This document shows, piece by piece, positions 42,371 through 52,285 of a stretch of DNA of 64,000 nucleotides. Under the pieces are notes generated by a model that saw only the letters and a list, made by a program, of their open reading frames with translations, had not been told where the DNA came from and ran no database searches. Position 1 is the stretch's first letter, and every line of letters begins with the position of its first letter. Source of the stretch: Syntrophus sp034006265 (GTDB lineage: Bacteria; Desulfobacterota; Syntrophia; Syntrophales; Syntrophaceae); assembly GCA_034006265.1 (NCBI GenBank), contig JAVETB010000004.1:13065-77064 (forward strand), in the 5' to 3' direction. The position numbers and the translations under genes are program-made.

Positions 42371-44702
42371 TGGCATCCTTTCGATGGGCGCTTTCCCGGT
42401 CGGTTTGTTCGGGGTAATTAACGCGGTGATGAAAGATCCCGTTTAAGATCCGTATAAAAATTTCCGCAATCCTGCTCAAATCGCGCATGGTCAGTTCGCA
42501 TTCATCGAGCTGACCGTCCATGAATATTTTTTCAATCCGGTCATGGACGAGATTACTGATTCTGGAGGGCGTGGGGTTGGACAGAGTCCGTGAAGATGCT
42601 TCAATGGCGTCTCCCAGGAGAACAAGCCCCGCCTCCTTGGTCTGCGGTTTTGGCCCCGGGTAACGGAAATCGCTTTCAGGGAGGGAACTGATGGAGAGGT
42701 CCTTGTCCTTTTTGGCCTTGTCATAGAAAAAGCGAACCAGTCCCGTGCCGTGATGTTCCCGGATGATATCGGTAATTTCCTTGCCCAGTTTCGCCTGTTG
42801 CGCGATTTCGCAACCGTCTTTAACATGAGAGATAATGACCAGGCCGCTCATCCGGGGGGAAAGCTTTTCGTGCCTGTTGTCGCCGTTTATCTGGTTTTCA
42901 ATGAAGTAAAGGGGCTTTTTCAGCTTGCCGATATCGTGGTAATAAGCGCTGACCTTGGCGAGCAGGGGATTCGCGCCGATGGCTTCGGCAGCCGCTTCGA
43001 CAAGGGAGGCAACAACGACACTGTGATTGTAGGTTCCCGGCGCCTCCATCATCATTCGCTGAAAAATCGGTGAATTCAAATTGGCCAATTCCAGAAGTTT
43101 GATGTCCGTCGTGTAGCTGAAAATGGATTCGAAAAGCGGGGTCAGGCCGGCGACCAGAATGCCGGACAGAAGGCCTCCCGCAAGTCCCATGGCCAGTCGG
43201 GCCATGAGATCCATGGAAAGGGGGGCTTTGAACACAAGGCTGAGACAGACAATCACGGCCATGTTGAAGACCCCCAGGAAGAGGCCTGCCTTGAAAAAAG
43301 CTGAGCGCTGGCGGCAGCTCACAACATGGTACGAGGCGGCGACGCTTCCCAGAAAGGTAAACAGGCTCATTTTGATGTCATAGTCAAAGAGGAATGAAAC
43401 GAGGAACGATATGAAAATGGTCAACACGAGAGCCAGATTCCGATTGGTCAACACAGCGACGAGCATGGCCCCTGCAGCAAAGGGGATGGCATAGAGGAAG
43501 GCCTCGCTCGAAAGATTGGGGAATGCCCGGTTGACTGAATCGGAAATAAAAATTCCCGCCTTGACCATAAGGATTGAAAAAACAGAGACCGTGGACAGAA
43601 AAAGGCTGTTTACGATGCTTCGCTCCTGCCTCTTGGGCCAGTTCCTTGTGCGCCAGAAGTAAAGAACGAGAGAAAGAATGACAATGGTGAAGAAAATCCC
43701 CAGGAAAGCAGAAAAATCCGCCAGGGATTCCTGTCCCTTTCTGCTGTAGAATGCATCCAGCTTTTCCTTGTCGGTTTCAGAAATTTTCTGGCCTTCACGG
43801 ACGATCATTTCATTTTTCTGAACGAGGAAAAAAACGGGTTTGACATTATCCAGGATCTCCGTCTTCTTTTTCTCCGTCGCATTTCGGTTGAAGGTCACAT
43901 TTGGTTGAATCAACCTCTTGGTTACGGAAAGAACCGTCTGTCGGACCTCTTTTTTCTGACCCTGCAGAAGAGCTCCGGCTTCTTGAATCAAAAGATCGTA
44001 GGCATTTTCCAGAAAGAGAAGATCTGACAAGTCGGCCAGGTCCTGTTCCTGTTGGGTCCGGACGTTTCGAAGTGTGATTCCCATTGACATGTCCTGGGCC
44101 AGTAATTTGGTATTGACAAGATACCGAGTGACATAGACGGCACGAAGAAGCTGTACGACCTTCTCTTCGAGGCTCTCGGAAAAACTTTCCTGAAGGAGAA
44201 TCCTCAACTCCTGTTCGGAGAGCTTGATTCCCAGGCTTTGCTGAAATTCGTTAATGGCTCCATGGAAGGCCTTATTGCTGAAAGGTGAGGGGAGTCCGGT
44301 CAGGCCCTCGTTTACTTGATCCTTCAGAAAAATCCGCATCTTGGAAAAGCCTGCGGAAACAGATGAGATAAGATGTTCCGCCAGGGCATTGTCATAGTCG
44401 TAAACGGATTTCGTGCCCTGGATGCTTTCCCTCTTCTTCTGCTCGGTAGAGGCCCTGTCTTCAACGAGCAAATCTTTGTCCGCTTTAATGTCCTTGGGGG
44501 CGATGGAGCCGATCTTGAAATGCGGATGGCTGATGTCGAATTCCGGTGTGAGCAGAAAGGAAAGGATTACGGCGACTATCACGAGGATGGCCATCCGCTG
44601 GGCCTTCATGTTTTTGGCCAGCGCCGGCATGTCCGGTATCTTCGCCGTCAGTTCCTGGGACAAATTGTGGAAATAATCCTTTGTCAGATCGAATATCTTC
44701 AT
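42327..44702 (-). CDS. 7TM-HD phosphodiesterase, PgpH-like (c-di-AMP type)
   Basis: A 791-residue membrane protein. One N-terminal membrane segment (about 37-52) is followed by a large extracytoplasmic domain (to about 330) and then seven membrane segments. A cytosolic HD domain follows: PGTYNHSVVVASLVEAAAEA, SAYYHDIGKLKKPLYFIENQ, HVKDGCEIAQQAKL and REHHGTGLVRFFYDKA. PgpH/YqfF relatives hydrolyse c-di-AMP, but this specificity is known mainly from Firmicutes, so the nucleotide here is not certain. It is coupled to phoH by ATGA and overlaps ybeY, the usual phoH-HD-ybeY order. Confidence 0.92.
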   Translation of the reverse strand: MKIFDLTKDYFHNLSQELTAKIPDMPALAKNMKAQRMAILVIVAVILSFLLTPEFDISHPHFKIGSIAPKDIKADKDLLVEDRASTEQKKRESIQGTKSVYDYDNALAEHLISSVSAGFSKMRIFLKDQVNEGLTGLPSPFSNKAFHGAINEFQQSLGIKLSEQELRILLQESFSESLEEKVVQLLRAVYVTRYLVNTKLLAQDMSMGITLRNVRTQQEQDLADLSDLLFLENAYDLLIQEAGALLQGQKKEVRQTVLSVTKRLIQPNVTFNRNATEKKKTEILDNVKPVFFLVQKNEMIVREGQKISETDKEKLDAFYSRKGQESLADFSAFLGIFFTIVILSLVLYFWRTRNWPKRQERSIVNSLFLSTVSVFSILMVKAGIFISDSVNRAFPNLSSEAFLYAIPFAAGAMLVAVLTNRNLALVLTIFISFLVSFLFDYDIKMSLFTFLGSVAASYHVVSCRQRSAFFKAGLFLGVFNMAVIVCLSLVFKAPLSMDLMARLAMGLAGGLLSGILVAGLTPLFESIFSYTTDIKLLELANLNSPIFQRMMMEAPGTYNHSVVVASLVEAAAEAIGANPLLAKVSAYYHDIGKLKKPLYFIENQINGDNRHEKLSPRMSGLVIISHVKDGCEIAQQAKLGKEITDIIREHHGTGLVRFFYDKAKKDKDLSISSLPESDFRYPGPKPQTKEAGLVLLGDAIEASSRTLSNPTPSRISNLVHDRIEKIFMDGQLDECELTMRDLSRIAEIFIRILNGIFHHRVNYPEQTDRESAHRKDANGHIDSKPSEKGKN

Positions 44703-45712
44703 GAGACCCGGCGAGTTGAAGAGTTCTTGAAGTTCGAGCTCTGAAAATGGCCGTAGGCCTTGATGACTTCCTGCACCAACGAGTGTCTGACCACATCCAC
44801 CTCCGTAAAATGGATGAAGCGGATTCCCGGTGTTCTGCCGAGAATCTGCTCGGCCTCAACAAGGCCGGAGACTCTGTCGGCAGGAAGATCGATCTGTGTA
44901 ATATCACCGGTAATGACGGCTTTTGAGCCGAAACCCAATCGGGTGAGAAACATTTTCATCTGTTCCGAAGTCGTGTTCTGGGCTTCGTCGAGAATCACAA
45001 AGGCATCATTGAGGGTTCTTCCCCGCATGAAGGCAAGGGGGGCAACCTCGATAATCCCCTTGGTAATGAGGCCCGTTGCCCTGTCAAAATCCATCATATC
45101 GAACAATGCGTCATACAGGGGTCTCAGATAGGGATTGACTTTCTCGGCCAAGTCGCCCGGAAGGAAACCCAGTCTTTCTCCGGCCTCGACAGCGGGCCGG
45201 GCCAGAACGATTCGTTCCACTTTCTTGTCCAGCAGAAAGGATACGGCCATGGCCATGGCCAGGTATGTTTTGCCTGTCCCGGCAGGACCGATGCAGAAGG
45301 TCATGTCGTGGGTCCGTATGGCGTCGATGTATTTTTTCTGGGCGATGCTCTTGGGGGTAATGATCCGCTTCTTGGAAGAAATAAAGACCGTATCGAGAAA
45401 GATTTTTTCCAGGGAGAGGGACTTGTCCCCGGCCAGGATGCGATGGGCATAATCGATGTCTGAGGGAAAGACGGGATAGCCCCGCTGGATCAGTTTGTAC
45501 AGCTGCATCAGAAGGGTTTTCACCAGCTCGACGGAAATCGCGTCTCCCGAGACGGAAACGGTGTTTCCCCTTGCAGCCAGCTTGACGGGCTCCAGTTTCT
45601 CGATGAGATGAATGTTCCTGTCCTGCTCACCGAGGAGATATTTTAATGTGTCATTATGCGTGAACGTCAGCTTTTCAACGACATCGGATTCAAGTACAGT
45701 TTTCGATACCAT
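44699..45712 (-). CDS. phoH: PhoH family ATPase
   Basis: A 337-residue PhoH-like (YbeZ-type) protein. An N-terminal KH-like part precedes a P-loop domain with Walker A GPAGTGKT (142-149), LARPAVEAGERLGFLPGDL, Walker B VILDEAQNTT and the sensor GDITQIDLP. It is thought to act with YbeY in RNA or ribosome metabolism. The frame is open to 45781, but ATG 45712 has AAGGAA upstream and begins the natural N-terminus. It is first in the phoH-HD-ybeY operon. Confidence 0.93.
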   Translation of the reverse strand: MVSKTVLESDVVEKLTFTHNDTLKYLLGEQDRNIHLIEKLEPVKLAARGNTVSVSGDAISVELVKTLLMQLYKLIQRGYPVFPSDIDYAHRILAGDKSLSLEKIFLDTVFISSKKRIITPKSIAQKKYIDAIRTHDMTFCIGPAGTGKTYLAMAMAVSFLLDKKVERIVLARPAVEAGERLGFLPGDLAEKVNPYLRPLYDALFDMMDFDRATGLITKGIIEVAPLAFMRGRTLNDAFVILDEAQNTTSEQMKMFLTRLGFGSKAVITGDITQIDLPADRVSGLVEAEQILGRTPGIRFIHFTEVDVVRHSLVQEVIKAYGHFQSSNFKNSSTRRVS

Positions 45713-45799
45713 GGGTTTCCTTGAAAATAAAATAATCAAAATAACGGTGAAAACGCTAACATTATACAAAAACGTTTTCAACGTCTTTGTAGGGGCCTT

Positions 45800-47041
45800 T
45801 TATCGCTGCAAAAACAGATGGGCATAGACTTTTGCATTTCCGAGCATGGTGTCCAGGCTGCAACACTCGTTGGGCTGATGGGCCTTTTGCCCCACTTTTG
45901 ACCAAACGGCGACAGGGTAACCCTGTCGCCGGAAATGAGCCGCCACGGTTCCGCCTCCTATCCCGCGAGGAAAGGCATCCAGGAAATAGACTTCCGAGAT
46001 GGCCTTCTTCAATGCTTGAACGACGGGGGCATTTTCCGGCGTGGGCAAAGAGGCCTCATTCTCCTGAACGGCTGTTATGTCGACCTTCACCCCGAAGTCC
46101 TGTTCGATGGAGTCGGCCGCTTTCCGGACTTCCCTCCAGACGCTGGAAAGGCTGTACCCCGGGAGAACGCGGCAATCCATGAAAAAGACGTCCTCTCCCG
46201 GGATGGTGTTGACATTCGGGACGTTGGCGTCCTTGCGTGTCGGTTCGAAGGTGCTCACCGGCGGCTCAAAGAGCGCGTCGCTTCTGCCGAAGATGTTGTA
46301 GAGTTCCGTCAGTTTCACGATGAGGTGGGAGGCGGCCAGAAAGGCATTTCTTCCCAGATGAGGCTTGCTTCCGTGGCATTGCTTCCCCGTTGTCTTAACC
46401 CGAAGCCAGAGGATGCTCTTCTCTGCGATCTCGATCAATGACCCTTCCTCGTTGCCTGCATCGGGCACGACAATGAGGTCCGTCTTCCGGAAGGGATTCC
46501 GAGAATCCTTGAGGATGAAATCGAGGCCGAAAAGGCTACCCGTTTCTTCGTCGGCGACAAAGGCCAGGCCGATGGAAGACTCCGGCTCCATTCCCTCATC
46601 CACCAGGGATCTTGCCGCGAAGAGGGATGCGACGAGGTCCTGCTGGTTGTCTTCCGTACCCCTTCCGAAAACGAGCCTGTCCGTGACGACGACCTGGTAG
46701 GGGTCATTGTCCCAGAAGCTCACCTCCCCGGGAGGAACGATGTCCAGGTGGGTCAGAAGCCAGACTGTTTTCTCCGGATCCCTGCCCGGGAGCGTCACCA
46801 GCAAATTGGGGCGGATTCCTGAAACCACTCTTGGATCAGGTGCGTTTATCTCATAGGTATTCTTGAACCCCCATTCCTGAAGGATCGATTTCAGCAAACC
46901 TGCCTTCTCGTATTCACCCTGCCCCCCGCTCTCTGGGGATAGAGCAGGAATGGCCGTCAACGACCGCTGCATATCAATCATTGCCGATTCATAGGAATCA
47001 ATTCGGCGGCATAATTTCTGGAACACCGTCCGATCAATCAT
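45800..47041 (-). CDS. M20-family metallopeptidase / deacylase
   Basis: A 413-residue member of the M20 dizinc hydrolases (ArgE/DapE/dipeptidase group). Metal ligands appear in LLTHLDIVPPG (His), GRGTEDNQQDL (bridging Asp region), FVADEETGSLFGLDF (Glu-Glu), VVPDAGNEEGS (Asp) and the late His in GIGGGTVAAHFRRQG. A dimerisation domain lies in the middle (GKQCHGSKPHLGRNAF). It probably cleaves a dipeptide or N-acyl amino acid; the substrate is unknown. Ninety-six nt separate it from the M16 genes. Confidence 0.88.
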   Translation of the reverse strand: MIDRTVFQKLCRRIDSYESAMIDMQRSLTAIPALSPESGGQGEYEKAGLLKSILQEWGFKNTYEINAPDPRVVSGIRPNLLVTLPGRDPEKTVWLLTHLDIVPPGEVSFWDNDPYQVVVTDRLVFGRGTEDNQQDLVASLFAARSLVDEGMEPESSIGLAFVADEETGSLFGLDFILKDSRNPFRKTDLIVVPDAGNEEGSLIEIAEKSILWLRVKTTGKQCHGSKPHLGRNAFLAASHLIVKLTELYNIFGRSDALFEPPVSTFEPTRKDANVPNVNTIPGEDVFFMDCRVLPGYSLSSVWREVRKAADSIEQDFGVKVDITAVQENEASLPTPENAPVVQALKKAISEVYFLDAFPRGIGGGTVAAHFRRQGYPVAVWSKVGQKAHQPNECCSLDTMLGNAKVYAHLFLQR

Positions 47042-47137
47042 TGCGATTTAATCCTCATCTCCCTCAAGTGTTATTTATTAAGATCCCCCCAAGCAAAAAG
47101 GAAAGCCCAACGTAAACGGTCTGAAAGCAGTGCCTCG

Positions 47138-48568
47138 CTAAAAGACGTCTTCCCGGTTTACCGTTCCGAACCTGGTGAGGGGGGCATCGAAGTCCTTTTC
47201 CGGACCAAGCACGAGAATCACCGATTTATGCGGATCAAGATATGTTGCCGCAACCCGCCTGACATCCTCGACCCCGACGGCTGCAATCCTGCCGGGATAT
47301 TCCTCCAGAAAACTGCGGGGAAGACCTTTGTATTCGAGCATCATCTGTTGAAGGGCCACATCATCCGCGGTTTTGAACGTAAAAATGAAATTGTTGGCAA
47401 TGGCCTTTGTGGCCCATTGCAATTCACCGGTACCGACCACTTTTTCCTGAAATTCTCTTACAAGATCCTTTATCAGACCCAGAACCTGAGCTGTGGATTC
47501 CGCCTTAGTGAAGACATAGGCCTCGAAGATCCCATAATCCTTTCTTGCCTGATAAAAGCTGCCCGAACTGTATGCAAGCCCGCGATTGGTTCGAATTTCC
47601 TGAAACATCCGGGATTGAAAGCCGCCGCTTCCCAGAATGAAATCCAGAACGGTAAAGGGATAAAAGTCAGGGGAGGATATCGGGGGACCTAAATGGCCGT
47701 AAATAATAACGGATTGCGGCGTCTCCTTGGGGAGAAGCGTCAGGGATGCCTCGGTTTTTCTTTGCGGCGGGGTAAGGGTCTTCATGTCGGCATTGATCTC
47801 CTGCCAGTCGCCTAAACAGCGATTCAGCAGGGACAAGGCTTCCTTTCCGGTGATGTCGCCGGAAACAGACAGCAGGATATTTCCCGGGGTGAAATGATCC
47901 CGGTGAAAGTTCAGGAGATCTGTTCGGGCAATCCTGCCAAGGGATTGAAAGGTTGAAAGCCTGCCCCGGGGGTCGCCCCTGTACAGGAGCTTGCGATAGG
48001 TGCGAAAGGCGAGATTTTGAGGATCGTCGGATACCCTTCTCAGTTCTTCAATGTTCAGGTTTCTGGCTGTTGCAAACTTTTCCTGTTCAAAAACGGGATT
48101 TCTCAGAATCGATGCAAAGATCTCAAGAGCCCTGTCCAAGTCCTTCCTTAGGACGGAAAAGGTCAGGAGGGTATATTCCAGGTAGACACCGCAGTCAATA
48201 TCCGCGGCCATAAAGGCAAGCGTTTCATCGATTTCATCCCCGGAAAGAAGATGCGTGCCGCCCGTCAGCAGCACATCGCCCACGAGATCGGCAAGGCCTT
48301 CCTTCCCCGACGGATCGTGAGCGATTCCAGTCCTGATCAGGGCCGTCAGTTTTACGAGAGGCAGCTCATGATCCTCGGCGATGTAAAGGGGGATGCCGTT
48401 GGTCAGCGCCACTTTTTCCGCCCGGGGAATCTGAAACTTGAGAGGCGAATACTGCAGACGCTCCGGGGGAATCAGAATGTCGGGCTTGGTGGAAGAGGCC
48501 AGGGCGACGCCATGGCAGGTAAAGCTGATTGCGAATATCATGTTCAGGATCAGTAAGATTGTTTTCAT
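47138..48568 (-). CDS. M16-family peptidase-like protein, zinc motif lost
   Basis: A 476-residue M16 (pitrilysin-type) protein with a signal peptide (about 1-24). Where active members have HxxEH after TAHF, this one reads GKEGLADLVGDVLLTGGTHL, so the metal site is gone. The rest keeps the fold, including HRDHFTPGNILLSVSGDITG and LDFILGSGGFQSRMFQEIR. In paired M16 systems one inactive and one active subunit form the enzyme. The neighbour (48582-50102) has an intact site, so this is probably the partner. Located in the periplasm by signal peptide. Confidence 0.88.
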   Translation of the reverse strand: MKTILLILNMIFAISFTCHGVALASSTKPDILIPPERLQYSPLKFQIPRAEKVALTNGIPLYIAEDHELPLVKLTALIRTGIAHDPSGKEGLADLVGDVLLTGGTHLLSGDEIDETLAFMAADIDCGVYLEYTLLTFSVLRKDLDRALEIFASILRNPVFEQEKFATARNLNIEELRRVSDDPQNLAFRTYRKLLYRGDPRGRLSTFQSLGRIARTDLLNFHRDHFTPGNILLSVSGDITGKEALSLLNRCLGDWQEINADMKTLTPPQRKTEASLTLLPKETPQSVIIYGHLGPPISSPDFYPFTVLDFILGSGGFQSRMFQEIRTNRGLAYSSGSFYQARKDYGIFEAYVFTKAESTAQVLGLIKDLVREFQEKVVGTGELQWATKAIANNFIFTFKTADDVALQQMMLEYKGLPRSFLEEYPGRIAAVGVEDVRRVAATYLDPHKSVILVLGPEKDFDAPLTRFGTVNREDVF

Positions 48569-48581
48569 AGCTGAAGGTTGT

Positions 48582-50102
48582 TCATTCCTTAGGGGTTTTT
48601 GAAAGCAAGGCGATGGTTTTGTTCTTCTGCGTAAAATACTTCCTGGCCACTCTCATCAGGTCGTCCGGGGTGATTTTGTCTATGATCTTCAGGTGCTCGA
48701 CGATGTAGCGATAGTCTCCGGCAACCGTTTCGAAATAGGAGAGCATGCTGGCCAGCTCCGCATTGGAATCCAGACTGCGCACAAAGGAGGCTTTGAGGGA
48801 ATTTTTAACACGCTCCAGTTCTCGGTCTGAAACCGGTTCCTTTTTCAACCGCTCCAGTTCGACCATCATGGCCTCCTCCAGCTCGGCGAGGGAATGGGGA
48901 TGACGCGGCGTGGCGAACAACGTAAATAGATTCGGATAGCGGGTTCCCGGCATGCTGCTTGCCGAACGGACGCTTTCCGCGACGGCCTTTTCTTCCACGA
49001 GGATCTTGTGGAGCCGTGAGACCCTTCCATCGGTCAGCAGTGCCTGGATCACGTCGAAGACATAATCATCATAAGAAGGGAGGGTGGGTTTGTGAAATCC
49101 CATGACCAGTCTTGGATTGGCGTCAAATGAAACGGAGATTCTTCGTTCCCCGAGCTGTGGGGGCTCCTCCGTAATCCGTGAATCGGGTGTTTCCCCGGCG
49201 GGGATCGGCCCGAAATAGTTTGTAATCAGTCGTAGGACGTCCTGGTGGTAAATATTTCCGACGACGGCAATGACGGTGTTGCTGGGAGTATGGTATTGTT
49301 TCAGGAAGTCGTCCAGATCCTTGATGCTCAGATAGCTCATGTCGTAAGGCCAGCCCAGAATCGGCCGCCCATAGGGATGGGCGATAAAGGCAGCCGCGAG
49401 AAACTGTTCCATAAGCTTTCCGTCGGGGTCGGACTCGATGCTCTGCCGGCGCTCTTCCATGATGACCTTCCGCTCGGCGTAGAACTCACGAAACACCGGG
49501 GCCATCATCCGTTCCGATTCGATCCTGGCCCAGAGTTCCAGTTTATTGGCCGGTAAACTGACCTGGTAGGTGGTCACATCCTGGCTTGTCGAAGCATTCA
49601 GCGCTTCAGCGCCGTTTTCGGAGTAAAGCCGGTCTATCTCGTTGGAAAGGACAAGGGTCCGCTGCTCATTCTCCAGCCCGTCCAGTCTGGCCTGAATAGA
49701 TTTCATCTTTGAAGGATCCGCCATTTCGCCCTTTCTGCTCTCCTGGTCCAGGGCGTCTCCGGTCCGGGCGATTTCATCGAGGATGCGCTTTTCGCGCCCG
49801 AAATTCTTCGTGCCTATGGTTCGGGTACCCTTGAAAAGCATGTGCTCCAGGAAATGGGCGGTTCCGGTTTTCCCGCTCTGCTCATCAGCGGCCCCAACCT
49901 TATGGCGGATGTACAAGGAGACGGTGGGGCTGAAATCCCTTTTCACCATCAAAAGCTTCAGGCCGTTTTCCAGGGTATATTTTTTAACCTGCTTTTCTAG
50001 GTCATAGGCGCAGGAAGAATCAGAAAGAAAAAGCAGAAGCGCCGGGCAAACCACGGCCGAAAAGAGGAAGCTGTGAAGAAGAGCTCGGGCGATTCTATTC
50101 AT
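48582..50102 (-). CDS. M16-family zinc peptidase
   Basis: A 506-residue exported M16 peptidase. After a signal segment (about 1-32) the inverted zinc motif HFLEH is at 83-87 in TGTAHFLEHMLFKGT. The third ligand Glu region is NASTSQDVTTYQVSLP, followed by LELWARIESERM. C-terminal half motifs include HTPSNTVIAVVGNI and LLTDGRVSRLHKILVEEK. It likely degrades peptides in the periplasm, working with the inactive M16 protein encoded 13 nt downstream. The ATG at 50102 overlaps the upstream small membrane gene by 8 nt. Confidence 0.93.
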   Translation of the reverse strand: MNRIARALLHSFLFSAVVCPALLLFLSDSSCAYDLEKQVKKYTLENGLKLLMVKRDFSPTVSLYIRHKVGAADEQSGKTGTAHFLEHMLFKGTRTIGTKNFGREKRILDEIARTGDALDQESRKGEMADPSKMKSIQARLDGLENEQRTLVLSNEIDRLYSENGAEALNASTSQDVTTYQVSLPANKLELWARIESERMMAPVFREFYAERKVIMEERRQSIESDPDGKLMEQFLAAAFIAHPYGRPILGWPYDMSYLSIKDLDDFLKQYHTPSNTVIAVVGNIYHQDVLRLITNYFGPIPAGETPDSRITEEPPQLGERRISVSFDANPRLVMGFHKPTLPSYDDYVFDVIQALLTDGRVSRLHKILVEEKAVAESVRSASSMPGTRYPNLFTLFATPRHPHSLAELEEAMMVELERLKKEPVSDRELERVKNSLKASFVRSLDSNAELASMLSYFETVAGDYRYIVEHLKIIDKITPDDLMRVARKYFTQKNKTIALLSKTPKE

Positions 50103-50424
50103 GACGGTTTGATCCCCTTTTATTGATGAAGGTGACGATGCGGAAAACGGAAAAAAGCATGCCGGTAAAGCTGATCAGGATAATCAGGTTCGACGAGAAA
50201 AAATATACAATAAACATGTGCGGATTTGTTAACGAATAGGCATGGATCAGATTGTCTATTCCCATGAGGAAAAAAAACAGAGAAACGCTGCCGACGCACA
50301 CCGTTTTCAGCCAAAAGGTCAGCATGGGACGATGGTCTCCAAAATAGCCCGTGGACGCTCCCTTTTCCATTGGAGGTGCTTTTTCCCCGGGACTCCTTTC
50401 GTGTTGTTCATTGCCGCATATCAT
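50095..50424 (-). CDS. Small membrane protein of unknown function
   Basis: A 109-residue protein with two or three hydrophobic segments (about 37-57, 67-85 and 88-100) and a basic C-terminus. No family was recognised. It overlaps the M16 peptidase start by 8 nt, so it is translated with it. The start may be ATG 50424 or a later ATG at 50370. Its place as the first gene before a periplasmic peptidase pair hints at an envelope role, but nothing more can be said. Confidence 0.6.
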   Translation of the reverse strand: MICGNEQHERSPGEKAPPMEKGASTGYFGDHRPMLTFWLKTVCVGSVSLFFFLMGIDNLIHAYSLTNPHMFIVYFFSSNLIILISFTGMLFSVFRIVTFINKRGSNRHE

Positions 50425-50506
50425 AAATCGTGTATACTATCCGGGATTCAGTTCAAGAGCAACAGGAAAAATGAAGGGAAACAGGAGCAATCGTTTCAGC
50501 GAGTGA

Positions 50507-51889
50507 TCACGGGGCGGCAAGAGGCGGAGAACCCGTCTTCCCGCAGAACCTGATCATGGATTTAAGCCTTCGGTAGTCCTCATAGGTAAAGTATTCATGG
50601 CGGCAGGGAAGAAGGGTGTTGTTTTGAAAGAGGGGTTCGTTGACGAGATCGTAAGGCGAGGTGGAAACGGATCGGTTCCATAAACCGGTTCCGGGAATCG
50701 GCGAGAATTCAGCCAGTATGGGCTTCGCGCCGTAGGAAAGAACAAAACGGATGCTTTCCTCCACCTCCTGGGCCGTCTGCCCCGGCAGTCCGCAGAGGAG
50801 ATACATTCCGATCTCTGAAGCCTTGTACCCGGCTTGTTTGAGGCAGGACACCGCCCTCTCCAGATGTTCGTTCGATACTTTTCCGCCGGTTCTAACCTGC
50901 TGACCGGCGTCGGACGTTTCGAAGCCGAAGCGGAGGGTGCGGAAACCCGAGCGAAGCATCAACCTGCCGATTTTTTCATCGATACTTCGCAGATGAAGGC
51001 CGTTCGGGCAATGGAACTGGCAGGACAGCCCCCTTCGGATCAGTTCATCCATCAGGGGAACGGCCATTTCCTCCGGTTCCATCAGAAAGGCGTCGTCATA
51101 AAAGGAAAAGTGTGCAATCCCGAATCGACGGTTCCAGAATGCGATTTCCTCGGCCACCCGTCCGGGGGAGCGCCGCCGGAAGCCGCTGTTCAGGATGTGG
51201 GAGGCGCAATACACGCAGCGGAACGGGCATCCCCGGGATGTCATGATGGGAAGCTGGCCTTTGTATGGCAGCAAATCGAAAGCGGGGTAGGGCAGCGTGT
51301 CCAGGTCGGCCGGATCCGGGAGGAATGTGATCTCCTGTTGAAGCAGTTCCTCAATGATGAATCGAAGATGCTGCTCCCCTTCTCCAGGAAGGATGTGATC
51401 GGCACCCGAAAGCAACGCATGCTCCGGACAGAGGGTGGCATAGTTGCCCCCGAGGAGAACGGGAACGCCGGGAAGAAGTTCCTTGACAATCCTGATGACA
51501 TCGAACACCCCCGGATACCAGTAAGTCATCATGGAGGAGACCAGAATCAGATCGGGAGAGGCGCAGGAACGCAGCTCCTGCCTTAAAAGACGCGGGGAAA
51601 TACCATAGCGGTGATAGTTGCGCGGTATGTCCTGCAGGGGTTCGGGTTTGGCGATAACCTCCCTGGGATACTGCCCCTGTCCGAAACCTTTTCTCTTCGG
51701 TTTCCTGATCCCGCTGTCGTCACTCAATCCTGGATGGATAGGATTCAGGCAGTCGATGAGTTGGACGGAAATGGAATTTTTCCGCAGGATGCCGGCCAGG
51801 TATAAGAGCCCCAGCGGCTTGCTCCAAAAGTCATAGGCGGCAAAATCATAGATCCAGGGGTTGATCAGCAGGACGTTTGCGTTTTTCAT
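50507..51889 (-). CDS. Radical SAM protein with B12-binding-like domain
   Basis: A 460-residue protein. The N-terminal part resembles a cobalamin-binding fold (VLLINPWIYDFAAYDFWSKP, PDLILVSSMMTYWYPGV, PVLLGGNYATLCPEHAL), as in B12-dependent radical SAM enzymes. The radical SAM core begins with MTSRGCPFRCVYCASHIL (C-x3-C-x2-C), then SFYDDAFLMEPEEMA and RFGFETSD. The open frame reaches 52036, but ATG 51889 has AGGA upstream and begins the B12-like domain. The substrate is unknown. Neighbours give no hint. Confidence 0.85.
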   Translation of the reverse strand: MKNANVLLINPWIYDFAAYDFWSKPLGLLYLAGILRKNSISVQLIDCLNPIHPGLSDDSGIRKPKRKGFGQGQYPREVIAKPEPLQDIPRNYHRYGISPRLLRQELRSCASPDLILVSSMMTYWYPGVFDVIRIVKELLPGVPVLLGGNYATLCPEHALLSGADHILPGEGEQHLRFIIEELLQQEITFLPDPADLDTLPYPAFDLLPYKGQLPIMTSRGCPFRCVYCASHILNSGFRRRSPGRVAEEIAFWNRRFGIAHFSFYDDAFLMEPEEMAVPLMDELIRRGLSCQFHCPNGLHLRSIDEKIGRLMLRSGFRTLRFGFETSDAGQQVRTGGKVSNEHLERAVSCLKQAGYKASEIGMYLLCGLPGQTAQEVEESIRFVLSYGAKPILAEFSPIPGTGLWNRSVSTSPYDLVNEPLFQNNTLLPCRHEYFTYEDYRRLKSMIRFCGKTGSPPLAAP

Positions 51890-52202
51890 GACGTCGGTCC
51901 TGAAGGAAACGTTAAAAAAGATGATGGCTTGTGTCTCATGTTCTATTCCCGATGTCGGCGCCCTGTTCCGATACTCCAGAATGAACACCCCATGACAATC
52001 AGATCCCTTGAAGAAGATAAAGTGTGATTTAATCATAACCGACTGCCGGAGAACAAGATGAAAATGTTTTTTTGTTTCGAATCGCAGCCGATCGGGTACC
52101 GAGGAATTTCACGTTACGAAGGCGGTTCGAGAGATCCGGATCGATTAAACCGGCTGATCCCTTTACAGCACAAGACGGGTCGTTAAACAGGCGAATAATT
52201 TC

Positions 52203-52231
52203 TTGAACTTGCCACATAGAACTGCTATAGT
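52203..52231 (+). promoter_or_regulatory. Predicted sigma70 promoter for coaBC
   Basis: TTGAAC (52203-52208), a 17-nt spacer and TATAGT (52226-52231), about 55 nt upstream of ATG 52286. Good match and spacing. Confidence 0.65.
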
Positions 52232-52285
52232 CTGGGTCATGTAAATATACGTAATTACGGTTACTTATTAGAGGGAACGACCAAA

